Part shown: piece by piece, positions 27,892 to 36,052 of the stretch
Position numbering within the stretch: the first letter of the stretch is position 1
Layout: each line of letters starts with the position of its first letter
Assembly (NCBI GenBank): GCA_001796515.1
Contig: MGMS01000043.1
Span: 1-55,608, forward strand
Length of the DNA stretch: 55,608 nt
Direction of reading: 5' to 3'
From: Chloroflexi bacterium RBG_13_51_36
Lineage (GTDB): Bacteria > Chloroflexota > Dehalococcoidia > GIF9 > AB-539-J10
Notes under the pieces: model-generated
What the model saw: only the letters and a program-made list of their open reading frames with translations
The model's database searches: none
What the model was told of the DNA's origin: nothing
Translations under genes and position numbers: made by a program

Positions 27892-28860
27892 CTAAAAACC
27901 ACATGCACAATAAGGCACCGTGCAGACTAGACTCTTGCCCACTTCATTGCCGGCAACATCAGACACTATTACCCTGACTGTGACGTCACCGGGCGTACCC
28001 GGGGCGGTCCAGGTAATCTTAGAGCCTTCCCCGGAAATCTCGCCCCCTGTGCATGACCATACATAAATCTCTGTGCCCGTCGCGTCCGAGACAATGCACT
28101 CGATATCGTATTCTTTTGATTTCCAGACCTTGTACCCACCAGCGGTTGTTTTCAGATATTTGGGCTCTCTGGCGGTAACAGCCAGGTCTTCAATGGTCGG
28201 CGGAGTACCGGGCGACACGATAAGAAGCACCTCCCTACTATCTCCCCCACCCTGGCCATCTCTAACCACAACAGTGATGTTGTATGTGCCGATTGCCTGG
28301 GGAGCAGTCCAGTTTACAGCTGCGCCTGCGCCAGAGATATCACCTCCGGTGGCTGTCCACTCATAACTCAGCTGGTCGCCGTCACTGTCCGAAGCGTCGC
28401 ACGTCACCTGGAGACTACCCGAGGGAAGAGCCCAGTCCGCATCAGTGATCAGGCTGTCGATGATTGGCGCCCTGTTGGCTTTTGCTGTGATGATTACATA
28501 ACGCGTATCTTCGCCACCGCGGCCGTCGGTGACCGTCAGTGTGATATTGTAGGAGCCTTGAAAGTAAGGAGCGGTCCAGATAACCGTAGCTCCTTGGTGA
28601 GTTATCTCGCCTCCGTTAGCCGACCAGTTGTAGCTTAGTTCGTCGCCATCGGGGTCTGTAGCATTAAACACGATCTGGCAATTTTCCCCGGGAAGAACTC
28701 TCTCCGGCTCAGTTGCCAGATTGGTGATAGCTGGCTGATGGTTGGCTAGCATCGTGTAAAACAGGACTGAAAGTAGCGCTGCTGCCGCCACGATTCCCAT
28801 GATTAATAGATATCTTTTTTCTTGTTCATTAGTCTCTCTCCTGAAGCCTCTTTCATTCAA
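27892..28860 (-). CDS. Membrane-anchored PKD/Ig-repeat protein with Cys-rich tail (paralogue 2, start frameshifted)
   Basis: 322 residues from a TTG. Anchor LLIMGIVAAAALLSVLFYTML, two PKD-like domains (ATDPDGDELSYNWSANGG, SDSDGDQLSYEWTATGG) and the family-specific last domain (IECIVSDATGTEIYVWSC), ending TVPYCACGF. By comparison with paralogue 1 the natural start is the ATG at 28829, preceded by CAGGAGAGAGACTA, but that ATG reads MNKKKDIY and stops: the A-tract has six A where seven would keep the frame. The TTG used here overlaps the ArsG stop codon. Confidence 0.65.
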   Translation of the reverse strand: MNERGFRRETNEQEKRYLLIMGIVAAAALLSVLFYTMLANHQPAITNLATEPERVLPGENCQIVFNATDPDGDELSYNWSANGGEITHQGATVIWTAPYFQGSYNITLTVTDGRGGEDTRYVIITAKANRAPIIDSLITDADWALPSGSLQVTCDASDSDGDQLSYEWTATGGDISGAGAAVNWTAPQAIGTYNITVVVRDGQGGGDSREVLLIVSPGTPPTIEDLAVTAREPKYLKTTAGGYKVWKSKEYDIECIVSDATGTEIYVWSCTGGEISGEGSKITWTAPGTPGDVTVRVIVSDVAGNEVGKSLVCTVPYCACGF

Positions 28861-29561
28861 GCCTGTATCCAGAGCACGACGTAATATATTCCTATCCCTA
28901 TGAAAACGATGGCAATCACTACGCGTATGACCTTCTCGACGCGGGTGACCGCGTTAAACCAGCTCGAGACCCTGGCCACGCCGGCGGATAGAAGCACGCC
29001 GAATACCAGAACAGGTAAGCCGGTGCCGATAGCATATACGGCGGGCAGCGTGACACCGCCGGCGGACTTGAGAGCCAGAGGTATGAGTACTCCAAAAAAC
29101 AGGAGTGCACTATAGGGGCAAAAAGCAAGGGCGAAAAGAGCACCTAGCAGAAATCCACCGAGCATGCCCCAGCCAGCCACCTTTTCTCCTATTGAAGACA
29201 GTTTTCCACCCCCCAGACTAAGCGGAATCCTGTTTACAAGCAGCATTAGTACGCCTATGACTATCAGAAGGGGCCCCAGGACCTGTTCGCCGAAATCTTG
29301 AAGAAATAAAGCTACTCCAGGAATCTCGAGACCAGCCACGATGATGATGATGCCAATGATTGAGTAGGAGACCATACGCCCCAGCGTATATAGCGCTCCA
29401 GTCATGACAGCGTATCTGCGCTCTGTCACTCTACGGCTGACATATCCCAGGGCAGCGATGTTGGTGGCCAGAGGACAGGGACTGATAGCTGTCATCAATC
29501 CCAGAAACAGGGCTGATAGGACCGGGATGTTGGAACCTGCGATGGCGCCAATAAAATCCAT
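28857..29561 (-). CDS. ArsG-like aromatic arsenical efflux permease (CcdA/DsbD-type membrane fold)
   Basis: 234 residues, six or seven helices. LMTAISPCPLATNIAALGYV and ALAFCPYSALLFFGVLIPLAL are the two Cys-Pro helices; SPCPLATNIAA is characteristic of the ArsG branch, which exports trivalent aromatic arsenicals in the ArsEFG system. The ATG at 29561 overlaps the ArsF stop as TGATG, so the seven-residue longer opening is rejected. Direct coupling to an ArsF-like gene supports the assignment; an electron-carrier role like CcdA remains possible. Confidence 0.8.
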   Translation of the reverse strand: MDFIGAIAGSNIPVLSALFLGLMTAISPCPLATNIAALGYVSRRVTERRYAVMTGALYTLGRMVSYSIIGIIIIVAGLEIPGVALFLQDFGEQVLGPLLIVIGVLMLLVNRIPLSLGGGKLSSIGEKVAGWGMLGGFLLGALFALAFCPYSALLFFGVLIPLALKSAGGVTLPAVYAIGTGLPVLVFGVLLSAGVARVSSWFNAVTRVEKVIRVVIAIVFIGIGIYYVVLWIQA

Positions 29562-30070
29562 CAGCTCTCTCCGTTGAGGCATTTCTCAATCTTGTTCTTC
29601 AACGCCGTGACAAATGCCTCCTCCCTGCCAATCAGTAGATAAACGTCCGTTGCCTGTTCAATATGATCAGTGCCGTCCTTTATGGTGTTGATAAACAGTT
29701 GTGAACCATAAGCGCCATATTTTTCGGCAATGTCGGCGTTTGCTTCATCGTCTATGTTTATCACCTGGAAGGTCAGTCTGCCGCTGGTCAACTCATCCGC
29801 AAAGTAAGTGTTCACGGTATAGTTTGTCCCTGCCTCCAGCCATCTGCAGGAATAGCAGCGTGCCGTACGGTGAAAGTAGACAATATCGACCCTGTCAGCC
29901 GGGCCTGTAGAATTGCCTGAAGGCGGAGGCGTGGCAGATGACGCCCCATAAGCCAATATCAGCCATACAGCTAAACCTACCAGGACGATAGGGCATGCAA
30001 TCCACAGAATCCTGGCTAGCTTCCTCTTTGGAACATTCTTGTTTGTCTTGTTCTTGGTTGCCTTAGTCAC
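29561..30070 (-). CDS. ArsF-like thioredoxin-fold membrane-anchored protein
   Basis: 169 residues. A Lys-rich N-terminus and one anchor (ILWIACPIVLVGLAVWLIL) are followed by a Pro/Ser/Gly linker and an extracytoplasmic thioredoxin fold, VDIVYFHRTARCYSCRWLE, with the CxxC typical of the ArsF family (nitroaromatic arsenical reductase subunit). It overlaps the preceding iron-sulfur protein gene by four bases and the ArsG gene by one base, giving a tight three-gene block. Confidence 0.8.
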   Translation of the reverse strand: MTKATKNKTNKNVPKRKLARILWIACPIVLVGLAVWLILAYGASSATPPPSGNSTGPADRVDIVYFHRTARCYSCRWLEAGTNYTVNTYFADELTSGRLTFQVINIDDEANADIAEKYGAYGSQLFINTIKDGTDHIEQATDVYLLIGREEAFVTALKNKIEKCLNGES

Positions 30071-30609
30071 TTTGCTACCTCCTCGGTGGTGCCAGTCTGG
30101 AGCAGCCTGGCTAGCGCTTCTTTATCTTGGGCAGATTCCGGTTTGCTTAAGGCGGAGCAGTCCTGCAAGCGTTTTTGTCCTTTCACCAATGCCACGGCAA
30201 AGGCAAAGCAGGTGGGGAGCCCGCAGTCCCGGCAGTTGGTCCTGGGCAGAAAATCAAGTATGTCCTTTGCCTTTATCTCTCCCTTCCTCTCATGGACGGG
30301 AGTGATACCTGCTCGCTTTTCCCAGGTGTCATTTATCAACCTCTTGACATAATCCAGAACCTTCACGCCATCTTCTTCGCATGTCACCTGCCCTACGATT
30401 ATCTCCCGGGGCATAAGGCTTATGGCCCCTGCCTCTATCTTGAAATTGAGGTTCTGGACTTCAGGGGTATATACGGCATTCTTGACAACAGCATTAAGAT
30501 ACGGGAGAACCTCACCGATATCGTCGCTAAGCTCCGCTCTTACCGCAATCCATTCCGGATTGCAGAGGCTGCGTCCCACTTTGGTTATCTTGCAGTCGTG
30601 TAGAAGCAT
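30067..30609 (-). CDS. Four-cysteine [4Fe-4S]-motif protein (PF04060-like)
   Basis: 180 residues, soluble. The C-terminal third has CRDCGLPTC then 16 residues then C, the exact Cx2Cx4Cx16C spacing of the PF04060 iron-sulfur domain known from the corrinoid iron-sulfur protein and RnfB. The N-terminal 100 residues are not recognised. It is the first gene of the block with ArsF and ArsG, so it probably supplies electrons to the thioredoxin-like ArsF or reduces substrate itself (inference). Confidence 0.75.
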   Translation of the reverse strand: MLLHDCKITKVGRSLCNPEWIAVRAELSDDIGEVLPYLNAVVKNAVYTPEVQNLNFKIEAGAISLMPREIIVGQVTCEEDGVKVLDYVKRLINDTWEKRAGITPVHERKGEIKAKDILDFLPRTNCRDCGLPTCFAFAVALVKGQKRLQDCSALSKPESAQDKEALARLLQTGTTEEVAK

Positions 30610-30632
30610 AACTCACCTCATATGTTGAATAC

Positions 30633-31589
30633 TCAAGCAGCGGCAGTCCTCCGGAACAGCTGATAGAAGCTTACTGCGGTCAGCATCTGGAAGGCAAAGC
30701 CCACCGCTATAGGTAGCATCTGCAAGCCCTTGAAGCTCATGGCAGCTATGCCGATGGCAATGGGCAGGTTTTTCATACCCGATGAATAGGTAATGGCTAT
30801 GTTCTTGCCCTTGGGGAAAAACTTGATGCTCACCAGATACGCCACTATGAAGAGGATTGGGAAAATCAGAATGGTGGACGCCACCAGGGGGCCTATCAGC
30901 CCCACGTTTTTCATGATTGGCGAGATATTGGTGTTAATCGCCATGAACATCAATAGCACAGCCATAGTAGCCGAGATGGCGGGCATTACCGGCAGGTACT
31001 TCTGAACATTGACCCGTCTTTCCAGGACTTCCCTCAAAACGACGCCGCCCAGTACGGGTAGGAGCACAGTGTAAATGAGCTGCTGGAACATCCCCCAGGT
31101 GTTAACGCTGACAAATGTCCCGGCGAATAGAGACATGAGGAACGGGATGAGGAAAGGGGCCAGAATCATGGTAGCGGCGTTGATGAGTGTGGCTAAGGGA
31201 ACATCTCCCTTGAGCAAGCCGGCCCAGACCAGAGCCATGCCGGCGCAAGGGACTACGCCGATTAGAATCAGCCCGGCTGCCAGGTCAGTATGAGAGGACA
31301 GGAAAAGCTTAGCCAGAAGCCAGCACAAAAACGGAGCAAACAGGAAATTCAATACGATTCCAAACGAGAACCCTTTCCAATCCCTAGCCGCTAGCCCCAG
31401 ACTTTTGAAGGTAATGGTAAAGCCCATGGCCGCTATCATGATTACGATCAGTGGAGTGTTAATCTGGCGAATATGGACACCGGGGCTGGCGGTGAAAAGC
31501 CCGACTACCACGGCGATTACCCAGGTAGTCAGGATTATATAGGTATACTTCTCCCTGACAAACTTTGCGTATGACAATATCGGTGTCAT
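30633..31589 (-). CDS. BASS/ACR3-family arsenite carrier
   Basis: 318 residues, ten helices, bile acid:sodium symporter superfamily. ILIGVVPCAGMALVWAGLLKGD keeps the ACR3 cysteine and VVPC-M-LVW pattern. The second key helix reads ITYSSGMKNLPIAIGIA, where ACR3 has NHFE; this is closer to generic BASS carriers. It lies between ArsC and the iron-sulfur/ArsF/ArsG block. Arsenite export is the simplest reading, another organic anion is possible. Confidence 0.8.
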   Translation of the reverse strand: MTPILSYAKFVREKYTYIILTTWVIAVVVGLFTASPGVHIRQINTPLIVIMIAAMGFTITFKSLGLAARDWKGFSFGIVLNFLFAPFLCWLLAKLFLSSHTDLAAGLILIGVVPCAGMALVWAGLLKGDVPLATLINAATMILAPFLIPFLMSLFAGTFVSVNTWGMFQQLIYTVLLPVLGGVVLREVLERRVNVQKYLPVMPAISATMAVLLMFMAINTNISPIMKNVGLIGPLVASTILIFPILFIVAYLVSIKFFPKGKNIAITYSSGMKNLPIAIGIAAMSFKGLQMLPIAVGFAFQMLTAVSFYQLFRRTAAA

Positions 31590-31677
31590 TTATCTGTTCG
31601 CACCTCCTCTGCCTCACTAAGTGTCTTCACCAGCCCACACAGCCAGAGTGCTATGAGAATGGGAGTCATATCTGTCC

Positions 31678-32109
31678 TCACCTTGTCGACCTATTTCCGT
31701 GCTCGACTTTATTCAGGAGTTCAACCACTCTCGCTCTTATCTCATCTCTTATTGTTCTCACCTCCGGCAATGGCTTGCCTCTGGGGTCTGCCAGCCCCCA
31801 CTCCTCGGTCTCTACGAATGTGGCCGGGCATACTCCTTCCGCCCCGCAGCCCATGGTCACCACCACGTCTGCTTGGCCCACCATGTCGGGGGTCAGCGCT
31901 TTCGGTTTGTTGCCGCTGATGTCTATGCCGACCTCCCGCATGGCTTCTACCATAGTGGGGTCGATAGCATCGGCGGGAGCAGTGCCTGCCGAAAGCGCAT
32001 TAGCTTTCCCTTTGGCAAGTCGGTTGAAGAAAGCCTCGGCCATCTGGCTTCGGCCAGCGTTGTGAACGCAGACAAAGAGGGCAGTGGGCAACTTGGTGGT
32101 TTTGTTCAT
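31678..32109 (-). CDS. arsC: Arsenate reductase ArsC (thioredoxin-coupled, LMW-phosphatase fold)
   Basis: Reduces As(V) to As(III) in the cytosol, 143 residues. The P-loop is FVCVHNAGRSQMAEA with nucleophile Cys14; the redox-shuttle cysteines are C88 and C94 in TMGCGAEGVCP; the acid loop is WGLADPRGK. All three cysteines of the thioredoxin-linked class are present. It overlaps the DGC gene upstream by four bases (ATGA), showing coupling, and is followed by the arsenite carrier that would remove its product. Confidence 0.95.
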   Translation of the reverse strand: MNKTTKLPTALFVCVHNAGRSQMAEAFFNRLAKGKANALSAGTAPADAIDPTMVEAMREVGIDISGNKPKALTPDMVGQADVVVTMGCGAEGVCPATFVETEEWGLADPRGKPLPEVRTIRDEIRARVVELLNKVEHGNRSTR

Positions 32110-32546
32110 TTTTCGAGTATAGTCTTCACAATGAGTTCTTTTCCCCTTTTCACTTCATCGTCGGATATGTATTCCATGACTCCCTTGATGTCTTGCCCGA
32201 TGTCTTCGTGCAGAGCCTTCTTCTTCATGCCTATGTCTCTGGTAAGCACGATGCTTTTGGTCGGCCTGAAGCCGGACTGCTCCACGGTTTTCCTGGCGCA
32301 TTCGAAGGGACAGCCATCCACGGTGATAACCTTCTTTGCAGCTTTTGTCTTACCTATTACCGGCTTCACTCCCAGCGGCAACGCCCCCATGCAGCCAATC
32401 GCCACCTTTTCCAGCCCCAGCTCCTTAACTGCCTCCAGGCAAGCCAGGGCACTGGTTATGCCTGTGTTTGACATTCCGCCGTAGCATGAAAATATAATGT
32501 TCTCATGCGTCTTCATTCCTTCTTTCCAGTGTTTTTCTCCTGCCAT
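32106..32546 (-). CDS. DGC-domain putative zinc-binding protein
   Basis: 146 residues, DGC family (PF08859-like): FSCYGGMSNTGITSALACLE near the N-terminus, AIGCMGALPLG, and the name-giving VDGCPFECARKTVEQSG. Four or so cysteines suggest metal binding. Members are common in arsenic and mercury clusters of anaerobes but their role is unproven. Start could be the internal ATG at residue 11 (MKTHENIIFSC); the first ATG has AAGGAGG upstream. Coupled to arsC. Confidence 0.8.
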   Translation of the reverse strand: MAGEKHWKEGMKTHENIIFSCYGGMSNTGITSALACLEAVKELGLEKVAIGCMGALPLGVKPVIGKTKAAKKVITVDGCPFECARKTVEQSGFRPTKSIVLTRDIGMKKKALHEDIGQDIKGVMEYISDDEVKRGKELIVKTILEK

Positions 32547-32608
32547 AGTTTAACCTCCTTAGTTTTGATTCTATTGATTTCCGCCTATGGGATTGCATTT
32601 TCTGGCCT

Positions 32609-32833
32609 TCAGCACCCCAGAATAGTCCTCCACGGGTCGCACCCCTTGTACTGCTCTTCCTTAGCTATTGCCTCTACCAGCAGGTCTTCAACGCGGTTCT
32701 TATCGCTCTGCGAAAGTTCCTGAAATTCAGGACTGTCCATGAACGTAGTAATATCCTCCCGCAGCCTGAGAAGCTCAGACTTGTCTTGAGCGGTCTTAAG
32801 TCTGATTCGGAGTTCTGCCATAGATAAAGTCAC
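32609..32833 (-). CDS. Small uncharacterised arsenic-locus protein
   Basis: 74 residues, mostly charged amphipathic helix (LKTAQDKSELLRLREDI), ending YKGCDPWRTILGC with two cysteines. GTG start overlaps the stop of the preceding gene as GTGA; an ATG four codons on is an alternative. No family recognised. Placement inside the tightly packed operon is the best evidence that it is real. Confidence 0.6.
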   Translation of the reverse strand: MTLSMAELRIRLKTAQDKSELLRLREDITTFMDSPEFQELSQSDKNRVEDLLVEAIAKEEQYKGCDPWRTILGC

Positions 32834-33096
32834 ACCCGCTTCCCAAATAGTTTTTCGTATTCATTAAGTAGCGCCTTTGAGTAATCAGACTCGGCACTGG
32901 GCGCAACGTAATTGTAGATTTTGACTCTCTGGAGCAGTTCCTTCTTGATAGCCTCGCTGCCAGCCAGCTTCAGGTCGGCGACTTCCTTGAGAATGTTCTC
33001 CAGGTTCACGATGCCCACCTCAAAGCCGCCGGGTAAGACCAGTTTCTTTACCAGTCTCGCCGCGGCTGCTGGACAGCACGGTTTTTCCCTTTGCAT
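32830..33096 (-). CDS. Small uncharacterised protein with N-terminal Cys pair
   Basis: 88 residues beginning MQREKPCCPAAAARLVKKL; later GIVNLENILKEVADLK and a conserved-looking tail YNYVAPSAESDYSKALLNEY. Similar short proteins occur beside redox-active thioredoxins in arsenic clusters of anaerobes as far as I recall, without known function. Only a weak GGGAGAATG-type ribosome site. Coupled to the next gene by GTGA. Confidence 0.65.
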   Translation of the reverse strand: MQREKPCCPAAAARLVKKLVLPGGFEVGIVNLENILKEVADLKLAGSEAIKKELLQRVKIYNYVAPSAESDYSKALLNEYEKLFGKRV

Positions 33097-33143
33097 TCTC
33101 CCTCCCCATATATTTATCAGACTGCTGCACCGAGATTCGTCTT

Positions 33144-33407
33144 CTATCTTTTGTTTCTATCCTCTTTGGTTAAGGCGTTAGTGATTAGCTGAGTAAGCTC
33201 GGCCTTGGTGGGCACCCGCCCGGCACAGGCCAATTCTTCGTTGATTACCAGTCCAGGAGTGGTCAGGACTGCATACTCAATTATTTTGTTGATGTCCTTG
33301 ACCTCTTCTATAGTGGCATCAATGCCAAGCTCTTTCACTACCTCCTTCGTAGTTTTCTCCAACTGTTGGCACTTAGCACATCCAGTCCCCAGAATTTTGA
33401 CCTTCAT
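33144..33407 (-). CDS. Redox-active small thioredoxin (TM0996/MTH895 type)
   Basis: 87 residues, thioredoxin fold with VKILGTGCAKCQQLEK; the CAKC is the active disulfide. PGLVINEELACAGRVPTKAEL is the family's cis-Pro and C-terminal block. A good candidate electron donor for ArsC or for the membrane thiol carriers. GGAGGAAT lies just before the ATG. It follows the permease gene by 15 bases. Confidence 0.92.
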   Translation of the reverse strand: MKVKILGTGCAKCQQLEKTTKEVVKELGIDATIEEVKDINKIIEYAVLTTPGLVINEELACAGRVPTKAELTQLITNALTKEDRNKR

Positions 33408-33422
33408 GATTCCTCCTTATTC

Positions 33423-34460
33423 TTAGCTGACTATCAGACCAAAAATATAGCCCGTTACGGTGGCCATGACCACTACCAGACCTACATAGGTAAGCATCTT
33501 CTTCGTCCCCATAATGTTGCGGATGACCAACATACTGGGGAGTGATAATGCCGGACCAGCCAGAAGCAGGGCTAAGGCGGGTCCTTTACCCATCCCCAGG
33601 TCCAAAAAAGCCTTTACTATGGGCACCTCAGTGAGAGTAGCAAAATACATCAGCGCACCAAGGAATGAGGCGATGAAGTTAGAAAAGACACTATCTCCAC
33701 CTACATATTGCGCCACTATTGATTGTGGAATGGCCACTGTCAAGATGCCGGCCACAAATACACCCACCAACAGCCAGGGAATAATCAGGCGGGTAAAGTG
33801 TAATGTCTCTTTAAGCCATTGCACTACTTCACCCCGGGTGAACCAGCGCCACAGGATTACCGCAACGGCTACCAGGAAGATGCTCATCACAATCCAGTTC
33901 TTGGATGCAGCGAAGATAAGGACACCCACCAGAGCTCCAACGAAAGCGACTTGCTGCCAGATGCTCTTACCCGCTGGATCGGCGGTGAGCAAGGCGAATG
34001 CCTTGGCATCTACCTGGGGTTTCTCTTTACGGTAGATTAGGGCCATAATCAGGCCGATCACGACCGAGAATACAATAGCGCCGATAGCTCTTGCCAACCC
34101 AATGTCATATCCAAGTAGCTTTGCTGAGTATACGATGGCAAGAACGTTAATAGCTGGTCCTGAGAAGAGGAAGGCGATAGCCGGCCCCAAGCCGGCCCCT
34201 TTTTTGTAAATCCCGGCAAACAGCGGTAACACTGTGCACGAACAGACGGCCAGGACCGCACCCGAGACTGAAGCCACACTGTAGGAAATAGGTTTTTTCG
34301 CCTGCGGGCCGAAGTATTTAAGTATGGCCGCCTGAGAGACGAACGCCGCTATGGCTCCGGCAATGAATAAAGCCGGCACTAGGCAGGTTATTACATGCGC
34401 CGATAGATAGCTTATTAGGCCGTTAACTCCGCCCCAAAAAAGATCAGTCAGCATTTCCAT
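33423..34460 (-). CDS. ArsP/UPF0718-type permease
   Basis: Membrane permease, 345 residues, about ten helices. VLAVCSCTVLPLFAGIYKKGAGLGPA carries the CSC motif and LFSGPAINVLAIVY the companion helix seen in ArsP-like permeases that export methylarsenite or other soft species. It is the first structural gene after arsR, so it is probably a main target of arsenite induction. Unlike the permease at 23115 it lacks a YHS insert. Confidence 0.85.
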   Translation of the reverse strand: MEMLTDLFWGGVNGLISYLSAHVITCLVPALFIAGAIAAFVSQAAILKYFGPQAKKPISYSVASVSGAVLAVCSCTVLPLFAGIYKKGAGLGPAIAFLFSGPAINVLAIVYSAKLLGYDIGLARAIGAIVFSVVIGLIMALIYRKEKPQVDAKAFALLTADPAGKSIWQQVAFVGALVGVLIFAASKNWIVMSIFLVAVAVILWRWFTRGEVVQWLKETLHFTRLIIPWLLVGVFVAGILTVAIPQSIVAQYVGGDSVFSNFIASFLGALMYFATLTEVPIVKAFLDLGMGKGPALALLLAGPALSLPSMLVIRNIMGTKKMLTYVGLVVVMATVTGYIFGLIVS

Positions 34461-34509
34461 GATTTTCTATCTCTTTAGATGCACATGAACCGACATAACT
34501 GCCCAGACA

Positions 34510-34860
34510 CTATTTGGGCATCGCCTTTGAGCAGATTCGTACAGCGTGACTTAACCGTTCCCTGTCCTGCAATAGCATTTCGTCATTGACAAGAGAGCTG
34601 CGGAGCAACTCGATCAGCGGGGCTGTATAGCTCTTCATCCTCTGCTCATCAATTGAATAGACTATCCAAAGCCCGTCTCTCTTGGACTTAATGAGGCCAG
34701 CGTCCTCAAGTATGCCCAGATTGCGCGAGGCACGGGACTGGGAGATAGTCAACGCCTGCATAACCTCACAAACGCAGCATTCTCTTTCGAGCAGGACTTT
34801 CAGAATCCTGATTCTGGTCTCGTCAGACAGAGCCTTAAACAGTTTTACAAAATCTCTCAT
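34510..34860 (-). CDS. arsR: ArsR-family arsenite-responsive repressor (1)
   Basis: Winged-helix repressor, 116 residues: FKALSDETRIRILKVLL, then ERECCVCEVMQ with C28, C29, C31, the cysteine cluster that binds As(III) in ArsR, then recognition helix ISQSRASRNLGILEDAGLI. It heads the long minus-strand arsenic operon. A consensus promoter and an 18-base perfect palindrome lie in the 97 bases before it, so autoregulation with de-repression by arsenite is likely. Confidence 0.93.
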   Translation of the reverse strand: MRDFVKLFKALSDETRIRILKVLLERECCVCEVMQALTISQSRASRNLGILEDAGLIKSKRDGLWIVYSIDEQRMKSYTAPLIELLRSSLVNDEMLLQDRERLSHAVRICSKAMPK

Positions 34861-34882
34861 TATTGTACTCGTTACCTGTATG

Positions 34883-34900
34883 CATATATTCGAATATATG
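34883..34900 (-). promoter_or_regulatory. ArsR operator
   Basis: Perfect 18-base palindrome CATATATTCGAATATATG, located just downstream of the predicted transcription start of the arsR(1) operon. Its half-sites differ in spacing from those of the second operator. Confidence 0.8.
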
Positions 34901-34915
34901 GATTCACAGTCAGGA

Positions 34916-34944
34916 ATTCTAACGCATAACTATCTTTTTGTCAA
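34916..34944 (-). promoter_or_regulatory. Promoter of the main ars operon
   Basis: Minus strand TTGACA, 17-base spacer, TAGAAT. Predicted start about 50 bases before the arsR ATG, immediately upstream of the palindrome. Confidence 0.8.
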
Positions 34945-34956
34945 AATTCGCGTGTT

Positions 34957-35295
34957 TTAGTGCGGCTCCTGGACACCCAGAATAGTCATGCGACTGAGGC
35001 ATTTTATGCCTCTAACGCCGGCAGGAGAGAAAATCATTGAGCGTGGTTCTGCACCACACCGTTTTTCGCCTATGGTGAACACGCCTTTGCCTGATACCAC
35101 ATAGAAGAAGACGTCGTAGGGCTCGTGGTGAGGGGGTATTTCAACTCCATCGTCCAAGCATATGACTACGATGTTGAAGTGCTCGCCTTTGAAGACATCG
35201 CTCTTAGTCTTGTCGCCAGGCACGAATTTCAGGAACCGGTCTAAGTCATATTTCTGTCCTTCTGCATGGCTTTGGCTTTTGTTCGGTTGTGACAT
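34957..35295 (-). CDS. Small cupin-domain protein
   Basis: 112 residues, single cupin barrel: VEIPPHHEPYDVFFYVVSGKG gives two metal-ligand His and Glu, and SPAGVRGIKCLS the second motif. Role unknown; cupins in arsenic loci may be detoxification accessory proteins. AGGAGG, placed inside the end of the upstream ABC permease gene, sits seven bases before the ATG, so it belongs to the arsM-ABC run. Confidence 0.8.
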   Translation of the reverse strand: MSQPNKSQSHAEGQKYDLDRFLKFVPGDKTKSDVFKGEHFNIVVICLDDGVEIPPHHEPYDVFFYVVSGKGVFTIGEKRCGAEPRSMIFSPAGVRGIKCLSRMTILGVQEPH

Positions 35296-35296
35296 G

Positions 35297-36052
35297 TCAT
35301 ATCCTCCTGGGCATCGTTTTGTGGTGCAGCTTCGTAGCCACTACAAGGAAAACGGCGGTGAAGGCCAGCAAAACTAGAAGGTCCAGAGCTACGGGCAAAT
35401 GGCCTCGCCCCTGGATACTGTATCTCGCGATGTCCGTAAAGTAAGTCAAGGGTGAAATGTAGGCAATTGCCTGCCCCCATGCGGGCAATTCGTCCAGTGG
35501 TACAAAAATGCCGCTGATAAACACCACGGGGAATTTCACCACTGCAGCAATCATGTTGACCGTAGAGGGCATGTTGGTGGGGGGGATGGAGAAAACGGTG
35601 CCGAGAGAGGCAAAACAGAGAGCTGCCAGGATAACTGCCAGGGCAAAGAATAATGGGCTCAATATTGTGATTCCCAGGAACAGACCAATAAGGATGGGGA
35701 CCAGAGAGATGGCAAGCCCGAAGGCGAAGGAAGCCAATATGTCTCCTACTATAATAGTCTCAATCTTAACAGGGCAGGACATCAGCCGCTCCAACGTGCG
35801 CGCCTGGGCCTCCCAGGGTATCACTATGGGTGAGACTGAAGTCGCGGTAAAAAAGAGGATCATCCCCAGAAGTCCGGGAATCATGAAATCAACGGATAGA
35901 TGTCTACCGATGGTGAAGGAAAGGAAGAGAAAAACGGGGAAGAGGACGCCGAAGATTATGACCGGCCCCTTGGCGTAGTAGATACGTATGTCCTTGCGGA
36001 CTATGGCTAGAGAACGCCGCGCCTGCTGCAACACCGTCGGCATATCAGGCAT
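35297..36052 (-). CDS. ABC-2 type exporter permease
   Basis: Membrane half-transporter permease, 251 residues, six helices (FGVLFPVFLFLSFTIG, GLLGMILFFTATSVSPIVIP, FVSGIFVPLDELP-like end seen as ISGIFVPLDELPAWGQAI). Together with the overlapping ATPase gene (eight bases) it makes a drug/metabolite exporter. Lying between arsM and arsR, it may export methylated or thiol-conjugated arsenic, which is only inference. Confidence 0.88.
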   Translation of the reverse strand: MPDMPTVLQQARRSLAIVRKDIRIYYAKGPVIIFGVLFPVFLFLSFTIGRHLSVDFMIPGLLGMILFFTATSVSPIVIPWEAQARTLERLMSCPVKIETIIVGDILASFAFGLAISLVPILIGLFLGITILSPLFFALAVILAALCFASLGTVFSIPPTNMPSTVNMIAAVVKFPVVFISGIFVPLDELPAWGQAIAYISPLTYFTDIARYSIQGRGHLPVALDLLVLLAFTAVFLVVATKLHHKTMPRRI

